A stretch of DNA of 5,016 nt from Rhodobacterales bacterium (GTDB lineage Bacteria > Pseudomonadota > Alphaproteobacteria > Rhodobacterales > Rhodobacteraceae): positions 1-5,016 of the forward strand of contig JANXPK010000756.1 of assembly GCA_025357355.1 (NCBI GenBank), read 5' to 3'. Positions 1 through 4,869 of this stretch are shown piece by piece. The notes below the pieces were generated by a model. The model was not told the DNA's origin. It searched no databases and worked only from the letters and a program-made list of their open reading frames with translations. Both the position numbers and the translations under genes were made by a program. How positions within the stretch are numbered: the first letter of the stretch is position 1; each line of letters starts with the position of its first letter.

Positions 1-999
1 CTTACCAAACTGCAAGGCAAGCCGCTGGCGCGCGCCCAGACCGGCGTACCCCGGCCGGTGCTGACACCCATTCAGATCCGCGAACGTACTGCGCGTCGCA
101 CCATTGCCGCCCTTGGCTACAACGAATGCGTGACCTACAGCTTGATCGACAGCGCCGCCGCCGCGCTGTTCGGCGGCGGCAGCGCTGCCGTCCTGATCGA
201 CAATCCCATTTCATCCGAAATGACCCACCTGCGCCCCGACCTGTTGCCCGGCCTGTTGCGCGCCGCTGCCCGCAACCAGGCCCGCGGCTTTCATGACATG
301 GCGCTGTTCGAGGTCGGACCTGCCTTTCACGGCGGTGAACCGGGCGAACAGACCCTTCAGGCAACTGGCCTGCTGATCGGTTTCAGTGCCCCGCGCGATC
401 CGCATACCAACCGCCGTCCGGTCGACATCTATGATGCCAAGGCGGATGTCGAGGCCGTCCTTGCCGCCCTTGGCGCGCCGAAGCGCACTCAGATCATTCG
501 CAAGGTTCCGGCCTGGTTCCACCCCGGCCGCGCGGGCGCCATCGGCCTTGGCCCGACCGTGATGGCCAGCTTTGGCGAGATTCACCCCAAAGTCCTGCAA
601 GCCATGGACATCAAGGGCCCCGCCATGGCCTTTACCGTTCTGATCGCCAATGTCCCGCAGCCCAAGGTCAAGACCCCGACCAAACCGGCCCTGACCCTGT
701 CGGACATGCAAGCGGTTGACCGTGACTTCGCGTTTGTGGTCGACAAGGGGGTCGAGGTCGCAACGGCCGTCAATGCCGCATTGGGCGCCGACAAGACCCT
801 GATCGAAAGTGTGCGGGTGTTCGACCAGTTCACCGGCGACAAGGCTGAGGCGCAGATGGGGCCGGGCAAGAAAAGCATCGCCCTCACTGTCCGCCTGCAA
901 CCAGCCGACAAAACCCTGACCGAAGCCGAGATCGAGGCTGCGGCCGCCCGCATCGTCGACAAGGTCAGCAAAGCCACCGGCGGCACCTTGCGCAGTTGA
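1..999 (+). CDS. pheT: Phenylalanine--tRNA ligase beta subunit, C-terminal part (5' end outside the window)
   Basis: This is the C-terminal 332 residues of PheT, the beta chain of the cytoplasmic alpha2-beta2 enzyme that charges tRNA-Phe; the full protein is usually about 800 residues. The frame is open from base 1, so the GTG at 58 is internal. The fragment begins just after where the B5 domain should end, with the typical LTPIQIRERTARR and YNECVTYSL stretch opening the synthetase-like core. Further marks are NPISSEMTHLRPDLLPGLL (about residues 68-86), ALFEVGPAF (101-109), WFHPGRAG (172-179) and FGEIHP (191-196). The last 100 residues or so, from LSDMQAVDRDFAFVVD onward, form the ferredoxin-fold anticodon-binding (FDX-ACB) domain that grips the tRNA. 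The gene ends with TGA at 997-999 and shows no frameshift. The only truncation is the window edge. pheS would be expected upstream. Confidence 0.97.
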   Translation, partial: LTKLQGKPLARAQTGVPRPVLTPIQIRERTARRTIAALGYNECVTYSLIDSAAAALFGGGSAAVLIDNPISSEMTHLRPDLLPGLLRAAARNQARGFHDMALFEVGPAFHGGEPGEQTLQATGLLIGFSAPRDPHTNRRPVDIYDAKADVEAVLAALGAPKRTQIIRKVPAWFHPGRAGAIGLGPTVMASFGEIHPKVLQAMDIKGPAMAFTVLIANVPQPKVKTPTKPALTLSDMQAVDRDFAFVVDKGVEVATAVNAALGADKTLIESVRVFDQFTGDKAEAQMGPGKKSIALTVRLQPADKTLTEAEIEAAAARIVDKVSKATGGTLRS

Positions 1000-1042
1000 G
1001 CCTGCCGATTTGGCCATTTCCAAATACTCCCGCCGCAGGCTC
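998..1042 (+). terminator. Nested inverted repeat at the pheT 3' end, candidate transcription end
   Basis: GAGCCTGC at 998-1005 overlaps the pheT stop codon and pairs exactly with GCAGGCTC at 1035-1042. Inside it, ATTTGG (1008-1013) pairs with CCAAAT (1020-1025) around a 6-base loop. The outer 8-bp and inner 6-bp stems would form a sizeable structure in the pheT mRNA. No T-run follows, so it is not a classical intrinsic terminator. It could instead stabilise the 3' end or act with Rho. A competing stem, CGCCGC (1031-1036) with GCGGCG (1045-1050), overlaps it. Confidence 0.4.
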
Positions 1043-1063
1043 GGGCGGCGCCACAAAAGCTAA

Positions 1064-1083
1064 CGGCGGGTTAACAACCGCCG
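1064..1083 (-). terminator. Candidate intrinsic terminator for the minus-strand gene cluster
   Basis: CGGCGG (1064-1069) pairs with CCGCCG (1078-1083) around an 8-base loop that contains the palindrome GTTAAC. Read on the minus strand, the stem is followed by TTAGCTTTT, a broken U-rich tail. The stem begins 50 bases past the stop of the last minus-strand gene, a suitable distance. On the + strand the stem is followed by an A-run instead, so it fits the minus-strand transcript better. The short stem and interrupted tail make this tentative. Confidence 0.42.
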
Positions 1084-1133
1084 GAAAAACCCTTTGATTT
1101 CAACGCCACGCCAGTTGTCCCACGCGCGGACAC

Positions 1134-1748
1134 CTACCCCTTTCGGCCAAACAGCCGCCCAAAGAACCCGCGCGCCCGGTCACCTGTTTCCGCAACCGAG
1201 GCGACGGCCGGGTCGACCATGCGCTCGCGGAATTGCAACCACATCCGGCGCAGCATGAAGACGCCAAAAGCCAGCAGCAGCAGAATGACGATGTTGACCC
1301 ACGGTACAACCGACGCCGTCGGCCCGTCGACCGGGGTGATCTTGACCGCATTGGGATAGATCGACTCGATCGGGATCCGCCAGCCGTAATGGGTCACCAT
1401 CACCCATTTCGGCACATCGGCGGTGGATTTGTAGTTCGACGCCTCGGCCTGCAGGTTCGAGCTGTCGAATTTCAGGTACGGCGGCCAGAACCCGGTATCT
1501 TCATTGCGATAGACGATGACCGAGCCGTCAGGATAGACCGCGTCGATGAAACGGACATCCCGCGAGGTGCCTGGTGCCGTGCCTGCATCCTGCGAGGCAT
1601 AGAAATACTTGTTGATGGTGCCAAGCGGTGTCACCCGGTTATAGGCCTCGGTGATGCGGACAACGTCGTGCTGCGGCAAGGTATATTCCAGAAACAAGCC
1701 AACCAGCACGATCACCACACCCCAGAACGCCCATTTGACCTTACGCAT
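1134..1748 (-). CDS. DUF1523-type membrane protein, 204 aa
   Basis: The predicted protein has an N-terminal hydrophobic segment (about residues 7-25, WAFWGVVIVLVGLFLEY) and a second near residues 147-166 (VPWVNIVILLLLAFGVFML). The roughly 120 residues between them probably lie in the periplasm and are rich in aromatic and polar residues. A basic, Gly/Arg/Phe-rich C-terminal tail (GFFGRLFGRKG) is probably cytoplasmic. The beginning MRKVKWAFWG and the soluble part with YNRVTPLGTINKYFY resemble proteins I remember as DUF1523, found mostly in Rhodobacterales; this is recall, not a search. The function is unknown. The ATG at 1746-1748 is supported by an AGGGG-like ribosome site five bases upstream. 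It is the last gene of the minus-strand run, nine bases after the 88-residue membrane protein, so it is probably co-transcribed with it. The stop is TAG. Confidence 0.85.
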   Translation of the reverse strand: MRKVKWAFWGVVIVLVGLFLEYTLPQHDVVRITEAYNRVTPLGTINKYFYASQDAGTAPGTSRDVRFIDAVYPDGSVIVYRNEDTGFWPPYLKFDSSNLQAEASNYKSTADVPKWVMVTHYGWRIPIESIYPNAVKITPVDGPTASVVPWVNIVILLLLAFGVFMLRRMWLQFRERMVDPAVASVAETGDRARGFFGRLFGRKG

Positions 1749-1757
1749 GCCAGACCC

Positions 1758-2024
1758 CTAGCGATAATTGACAAAGTAGATGATCACCGCAAGGGCGACC
1801 GCCGGCACAAGATAGACCAGCAAGATCAGGCGCCGACGCAGCCCGTGCTTGTAGTGCTCCATGCCAGCCTTGATGTAGTCATCCTTGGTGCCCTCGGCAC
1901 CCCCGGCATCGAATTCCTTTTCCAGCTTTTCCCGGTGAACCGAGTGGGAATAAACCGCGACGAGAAAATAAACGACGCTTGCCGCGACAAACCACAGTGC
2001 AAAGACTTCCAGCATCACGATCAT
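1758..2024 (-). CDS. Small two-helix membrane protein, 88 aa, unknown function
   Basis: I do not recognise a named family. The protein starts MIVMLEVFALWF. It has a first hydrophobic helix at about residues 5-27, a charged, probably helical middle (HREKLEKEFD, then KDDYIKAGMEHYKHGLRRR), and a second helix at about residues 67-86 (LILLVYLVPAVALAVIIYF) close to the C-terminus NYR. The reading frame stays open upstream to 2225, but the ATG at 2022-2024 is preferred. It is preceded by GGAGAG with 5-base spacing and overlaps the TGA of the upstream gene as ATGA, a common sign of translational coupling. An alternative ATG three codons in (2013-2015) has poorer spacing. A role beside the neighbouring membrane proteins is inference from position only. 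Confidence 0.8.
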   Translation of the reverse strand: MIVMLEVFALWFVAASVVYFLVAVYSHSVHREKLEKEFDAGGAEGTKDDYIKAGMEHYKHGLRRRLILLVYLVPAVALAVIIYFVNYR

Positions 2025-2377
2025 TCGCGCTCTCCATGATCCCGCATCAACAACCCCCGCCGCTTTTCGACCCCTTGCGCCCGCATCAGCCAGACCACGG
2101 CCAGAACTGGCCCCCACAGCAGGCCCAGCAAGGCAGAGCGTCGAAAATAGACCCATACGGTTTCCGTTAGGGCGCCATTGGCACGGCTGTACTGAAAGGC
2201 CAGGATCGCCGCCCCAACCGCCCACAGGGCTGCGGCCGTCAAGATCACTCCCACCGCCAGCCGCACTTGCGATAGCGTTTGACCGGCAATAACGGCGGGC
2301 ATTCCTGCTGCCAGAACCAACAAAACGGCAAGCGGCAAAAAGCCGTTGGACAGGGTCAGAAAGCCCATGCCGCCCAT
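2021..2377 (-). CDS. Three-helix integral membrane protein, 118 aa, unknown function
   Basis: I recognise no family. From the chosen start, MGGMGFLTLSNGF, there are three hydrophobic segments at about residues 13-32, 40-62 (LAVGVILTAAALWAVGAAILA) and 81-99 (SALLGLLWGPVLAVVWLM). A charged, probably cytoplasmic tail follows (QGVEKRRGLLMRDHGERE). The frame is open up to 2512, but upstream of 2377 it overlaps the better supported 73-residue gene and its translation loses membrane character (Ser/Pro/Arg-rich), so that part is treated as shadow. AGGT five bases before the ATG at 2375-2377 is a modest ribosome site lying across the upstream stop codon. A second in-frame ATG three codons later (2366-2368) is possible. 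The TGA is shared with the next gene's ATG. Confidence 0.76.
   Translation of the reverse strand: MGGMGFLTLSNGFLPLAVLLVLAAGMPAVIAGQTLSQVRLAVGVILTAAALWAVGAAILAFQYSRANGALTETVWVYFRRSALLGLLWGPVLAVVWLMRAQGVEKRRGLLMRDHGERE
2030..2035 (-). promoter_or_regulatory. Ribosome binding site inside the upstream gene, fixes the start of the 88-aa protein
   Basis: On the minus strand GGAGAG lies five bases before the ATG at 2022-2024. It sits within the last codons of the 118-residue gene. Together with the ATGA overlap, it makes this start better than the far upstream ones in the same frame. Confidence 0.65.
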
Positions 2378-2384
2378 GGCCGAC

Positions 2385-2606
2385 CTAAAGCTTGTCGGCG
2401 ATCGGGCATTTGGCGAGATCGCCACCGCAGGCCAGCATCTTGGCGCCGCCGACGACGGTGACGGCCTTGATGCGGTCCACAGGGCTGAATTCATGGGCAC
2501 ACCAGCCAGCAAGGGTGCGTTGCGGTGGCGGCTCGCGGCGGCCGGAATGGGCGGCGTGGCCGCGGGCGGTGACCATCTCGGTCCGGTAGAATTGGCACTT
2601 TGCCAT
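2385..2606 (-). CDS. Small conserved-looking protein with four cysteines, 73 aa, unknown function
   Basis: The protein starts MAKCQFYRTEMVTARG and ends CGGDLAKCPIADKL. It has four cysteines (residues 4, 36, 60, 67) and three histidines (18, 20, 38), including a WCAHE motif (35-39) and CGGDLAKC, whose cysteines are seven residues apart. This pattern could bind a metal such as zinc, but the spacing is not a classic zinc ribbon and no family is assigned. No signal peptide or membrane helix is visible, so it is probably cytoplasmic. The ATG at 2604-2606 has AAAGGA six bases upstream, much better than the longer frame opening at 2687. I recall similar unnamed proteins in Rhodobacterales but cannot verify this. 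The stop TAG is seven bases before the next gene's start, which suggests shared transcription. Confidence 0.83.
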   Translation of the reverse strand: MAKCQFYRTEMVTARGHAAHSGRREPPPQRTLAGWCAHEFSPVDRIKAVTVVGGAKMLACGGDLAKCPIADKL

Positions 2607-2714
2607 GATTTGTCCTTTCAAGCCCGGACTGCGGGCCATCTCGCTCTGCTGTAGCGCAACGGCGGGCCCATTCCCATGCAAAACCACTGCAGGCGGCCCC
2701 CGCAGGCAGGCGGA
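2607..2714. other. 108-bp gap between panC and the 73-aa gene
   Basis: This is the only sizeable gap inside the minus-strand run. It holds the ribosome site of the 73-residue gene, a 5-bp GC hairpin just upstream of that site (2622-2626 with 2632-2636), and short direct repeats next to the panC stop (GCAGGCGG at 2689-2696 and 2706-2713). No convincing terminator or sigma-70-type promoter is visible, so whether panC and the small genes share a transcript is undecided. Confidence 0.5.
2613..2618 (-). promoter_or_regulatory. Ribosome binding site of the 73-aa gene
   Basis: On the minus strand AAAGGA stands six bases before the ATG at 2604-2606. It is the strongest Shine-Dalgarno match in this frame and decides the start against the upstream in-frame ATG at 2687. 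Confidence 0.7.
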
Positions 2715-3554
2715 TCAGACCGGGATGTTGTCGATCAACCGCACGCCGCCGATCCAAGCGGCGACCAGCAGGCGCCCCGGACGGGACAGGTCCTGCACCG
2801 GCTCAAGACTGGCAGCGTCGCGCAATTCGACATAGTCAACCTCGGCAAACCCCGCCCGAAGCAGGGCGGCCCGACACACTGCAATGGCATCGGCAAACTG
2901 TACACCAGCCCGTATCCCGGCGGCAACGGCCGACATGGCGGCGAAAAGCGCCGTGGCGGTCTTGCGCGCAGCGGGGTCAAGGCGCGCATTGCGCGATGAC
3001 ATCGCCAGTCCGTCAGCCTCGCGCAGGGTCTCAACGCCGACAATCGTGACCGGCAGGTTAAGGTCGCTGACCAGACGGCGGACCACCTGCAATTGCTGCC
3101 AGTCTTTCTGGCCGAAATAGGCGCGGGAGGCTTGAGTCATGCCGAAAAGCTTGGTCACCACCGTCGCCACACCGTCGAAATGACCCGGACGCAGCGCCCC
3201 TTCCAAGGACTGGGCAACCCCGGCAACCGACACGGTGGTTGCAAAGCCGGTTGGATAAACCTCGGCGGCGGCCGGCGCAAAGATCGCATCGACGCCAACA
3301 GTCATCAACAGGGCGACATCCGTCGCCTCGGTGCGCGGATATTTCAGCAAATCCTCGGGGTTGTTGAATTGGGTGGGGTTCACGAAGATCGTCACCACCA
3401 CCTTGTCGCACTCAGCACGTGCCGCGCGAACCAGCGACAGATGACCGTCATGCAGCGCCCCCATGGTCGGGACAACGCCGACGGTCTGCCCGGCGGCAAA
3501 CCAGTCGGCAGCGGCCGCGCGCATGTCTGCGACAGTCCGAAGGATGCGCGTCAC
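2715..3554 (-). CDS. panC: Pantothenate synthetase (pantoate--beta-alanine ligase)
   Basis: PanC joins pantoate and beta-alanine to give pantothenate via a pantoyl-adenylate, using ATP, in the cytoplasm. The 279-residue length is normal. Family marks are all present. VVPTMGALHDGHLSLV (about 27-42) carries the HIGH-type nucleotide site with His35 and His38. FVNPTQF (57-63) and LRPGHFDGVATVV (121-133) form the pantoate/beta-alanine pocket. FGQKDWQQLQVV (148-159) and the KMSKS-like MSSRN (185-189) follow. In the FG-x-KD motif the usual Glu of many family members is Gln here (residue 149), with Trp in place of Tyr after Asp, probably a lineage variant. The start is GTG at 3552-3554 and overlaps the panB TGA as GTGA, with only a weak AAAGG site upstream. 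This points to translational coupling to panB. The stop is TGA at 2715-2717. No break or truncation is seen. Confidence 0.98.
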   Translation of the reverse strand: MTRILRTVADMRAAAADWFAAGQTVGVVPTMGALHDGHLSLVRAARAECDKVVVTIFVNPTQFNNPEDLLKYPRTEATDVALLMTVGVDAIFAPAAAEVYPTGFATTVSVAGVAQSLEGALRPGHFDGVATVVTKLFGMTQASRAYFGQKDWQQLQVVRRLVSDLNLPVTIVGVETLREADGLAMSSRNARLDPAARKTATALFAAMSAVAAGIRAGVQFADAIAVCRAALLRAGFAEVDYVELRDAASLEPVQDLSRPGRLLVAAWIGGVRLIDNIPV

Positions 3555-4387
3555 GGCTTGGCGCCTTTGGACGCCTCGTCGGCGAAGCCATGTTCCGGGG
3601 CGGGGAAACGGCGGCCGCGCACATCGGCGGCGTAAGCCGCAATCGCCTCGGCGGCGGTCTTGCCAAGCTCGGCATAGCGGCGCACGAACTTGGGGCGAAA
3701 ATCGGTGAACATGCCGAGCATGTCATCCAGAACCAGCACCTGACCGTCGCACTGCACCCCGGCCCCGATGCCAATGGTCGGGATAGCCAGGTTCTGGGTG
3801 ATGCGGGCGGCCAGGCCCACCGGCACCTTTTCCAGCACGACTGAAAAGGCCCCGGCCGCGGCGACAGCCTGAGCGTCCGCAACTACGGCTTCACCTTCGC
3901 CAGCGCGCCCTACAACCTTGTAGCCGCCAATGGTGTTCACCGACTGTGGTGTCAGCCCGATATGAGCCATTACCGGCACGCCGCGCTGGGTCAGAAAAGC
4001 GATGGTTTCGGCCATGTGCGCGCCGCCTTCCAGCTTGATCGCCGGAGCACCGGTTTCGGCCATCAGGCGTGCGGCGTTGCGATAGGCCTGCGCCGGGCTT
4101 TCGCCGTACGATCCCCAAGGCATGTCGATCACCGCCATCGCACGGGCAAGCCCGCGGACCACCGCCCGGCCATGCAGGATCATCATCTCCATCGTCACAC
4201 CCAGGGTCGAGGGCATGCCGTGCAGCACCATGCCCAGCGAGTCGCCGACCAACGCGATATCGCAATGGGCATCGATCAGCCGCGCCATCGGTGTGGTATA
4301 GGCGGTCAGCACCACCAGCGGGACCTGACCCTTGCGGGCTTGGATATCTGGTGGCAACACGGGGCGCAGGGGCGAAGTGGCGCTCAT
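3551..4387 (-). CDS. panB: 3-methyl-2-oxobutanoate hydroxymethyltransferase (ketopantoate hydroxymethyltransferase)
   Basis: PanB transfers a hydroxymethyl group from 5,10-methylene-tetrahydrofolate to 2-oxoisovalerate to form ketopantoate, the first committed step to pantothenate. It is a cytoplasmic (beta/alpha)8 barrel enzyme. The predicted 278 residues match the usual length of 260-280. Motifs in order: VLTAYTTPMARLIDA (26-40), VGDSLGMVLHG (47-57, metal ligand Asp49), VIDMPWGSYG (86-95, Asp88), IKLEGG (117-122, Lys118 and Glu120), GLTPQSVNTIGGYKVVGR (144-161), VVLEKVPVGLA (183-193, catalytic-type Glu186) and IPTIGIGAG (202-210). These correspond to known E. coli residues by motif. The frame is open upstream to 4495, but the ATG at 4385-4387 has GGAG seven bases upstream and starts at the length expected for the family. 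It is the first gene of the minus-strand cluster and overlaps panC by four bases. Confidence 0.98.
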   Translation of the reverse strand: MSATSPLRPVLPPDIQARKGQVPLVVLTAYTTPMARLIDAHCDIALVGDSLGMVLHGMPSTLGVTMEMMILHGRAVVRGLARAMAVIDMPWGSYGESPAQAYRNAARLMAETGAPAIKLEGGAHMAETIAFLTQRGVPVMAHIGLTPQSVNTIGGYKVVGRAGEGEAVVADAQAVAAAGAFSVVLEKVPVGLAARITQNLAIPTIGIGAGVQCDGQVLVLDDMLGMFTDFRPKFVRRYAELGKTAAEAIAAYAADVRGRRFPAPEHGFADEASKGAKP

Positions 4388-4394
4388 GATCAGG

Positions 4395-4398
4395 CTCC
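4395..4398 (-). promoter_or_regulatory. panB: Ribosome binding site of panB
   Basis: On the minus strand GGAG lies seven bases before the ATG at 4385-4387. It supports this start over the in-frame ATG 36 codons upstream, which would give a tail not expected in PanB and would run through the candidate promoter. Confidence 0.6.
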
Positions 4399-4417
4399 GG
4401 GACGGTTTCTTCGGCTC

Positions 4418-4447
4418 TATATGGGCATAAGGGGCCGCCCGCGACAA
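4418..4447 (-). promoter_or_regulatory. panB: Candidate panB promoter
   Basis: Read on the minus strand, TTGTCG (4442-4447) could be a -35 element. It is 18 bases from CATATA (4418-4423), with the overlapping TATAGA as an alternative -10. This would start the transcript roughly 20-30 bases before the panB ATG. The -10 match is only partial, and the call rests on position in an otherwise GC-rich gap. Confidence 0.3.
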
Positions 4448-4456
4448 GAAACTTGG

Positions 4457-4488
4457 CTTGGCAGCCGGTGCCTGCCCCCCTTGCCAAG
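4457..4488. repeat. Inverted repeat in the panB/cupin divergent region
   Basis: CTTGGCA (4457-4463) and TGCCAAG (4482-4488) are exact 7-bp inverted copies separated by 18 bases. A direct copy of CTTGGC stands next to the left arm at 4452-4457. The element lies upstream of the candidate panB -35 and 39 bases before the cupin start. It could be a regulator site or a leader hairpin of the cupin mRNA, or chance. Confidence 0.35.
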
Positions 4489-4516
4489 GCTGCATGGCTG
4501 GGCGAGGCTCGTGGCA

Positions 4517-4522
4517 AAGGAG
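4517..4522 (+). promoter_or_regulatory. Strong ribosome binding site of the cupin gene
   Basis: AAGGAG stands five bases before the ATG at 4528-4530. It is the best Shine-Dalgarno match in the window and sets the start against the longer frame from 4453. No clear promoter for this gene could be picked out in the 140-bp gap upstream. Confidence 0.8.
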
Positions 4523-4527
4523 ATAAC

Positions 4528-4869
4528 ATGGCCCATCTTCTGCGCCTGACCCGTGATGACGTGACCCCCGAGATCACCCGGCCCGACCCTGCAAAGGTGG
4601 TGGCGGGCGACCCTGTGCACACCACCTGGAACCTCGAAACCCGCAGCAACCTCTTTGCCGGGCTATGGCACACGACGGTGGGCGAATGGCGCTGCGAATA
4701 CAGCGAATGGGAATATGTGCATATTCTGGAGGGTCATTCGGTGCTGACCGAAGATGGCGGGGTTGCTACCCATCTGCGGGCCGGCGACAGCTATGTCATC
4801 CGTCCCGGCTTTCGCGGGACATGGCGCGCGGTGGAGCCGACGCTCAAAGACTATGTCATCATGACCTGA
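4528..4869 (+). CDS. Cupin-fold protein of the Cupin_3 (DUF861/EutQ-like) type, 113 aa
   Basis: This is a small single-domain cupin. The beta-barrel core is visible from GLWHTTVGEWRCEYSEWEYVHILEG (about residues 45-69) through HLRAGDSYVIRPGFRGTW (82-99) to the terminal strand LKDYVIM. The E-Y-V-x-x-L-E-G turn and the G-D-x-x-x-x-x-P-G-F-x-G-x-W signature are typical of the Cupin_3 family, which includes ureidoglycine aminohydrolase and EutQ-like domains. The usual cupin histidine metal ligands are not at their standard places, as is common in this family, so a metal-dependent reaction cannot be assumed. The substrate is unknown. Many relatives are single-domain proteins of uncertain role near amino-acid or polyamine catabolism genes, and nothing here supports a choice. 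It is transcribed away from panB. The TGA is directly followed by the stop of the convergent gene. No signal peptide is seen. Confidence 0.9.
   Translation: MAHLLRLTRDDVTPEITRPDPAKVVAGDPVHTTWNLETRSNLFAGLWHTTVGEWRCEYSEWEYVHILEGHSVLTEDGGVATHLRAGDSYVIRPGFRGTWRAVEPTLKDYVIMT

Noticed and set aside
211..1056. 281-codon open frame on the minus strand opposite pheT
   Set aside because: It is antisense to a clearly recognised PheT domain. Long shadow frames are normal in GC-rich DNA, and its translation shows no family motif.
1116..1132. TGTCC/GGACA 5-bp stem next to the DUF1523-type stop
   Set aside because: The stem is too short and no T-run follows; the repeat at 1064-1083 is the better terminator candidate.
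1233..2039. 268-codon open frame on the + strand opposite the DUF1523-type and 88-aa genes
   Set aside because: Its translation is rich in Arg, Asp and His with no recognisable domain, whereas the opposite strand gives coherent membrane proteins with good ribosome sites and overlaps.
2025..2225. Upstream extension of the 88-aa membrane protein
   Set aside because: It overlaps the 118-aa gene in another frame, is low-complexity Gly/Arg/Ala sequence, and the ATG at 2024 has the better ribosome site.
2378..2512. N-terminal extension of the 118-aa membrane protein
   Set aside because: It overlaps the 73-aa gene, and its translation is Ser/Pro/Arg-rich as expected for an out-of-frame reading.
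3093..3635. 180-codon + strand frame opposite panC
   Set aside because: It is the antisense shadow of a highly conserved enzyme gene, with no domain or ribosome site.
4388..4495. 36-codon N-terminal extension of PanB
   Set aside because: It would make PanB longer than its family and would cross the probable promoter; the inner ATG has a proper GGAG site.
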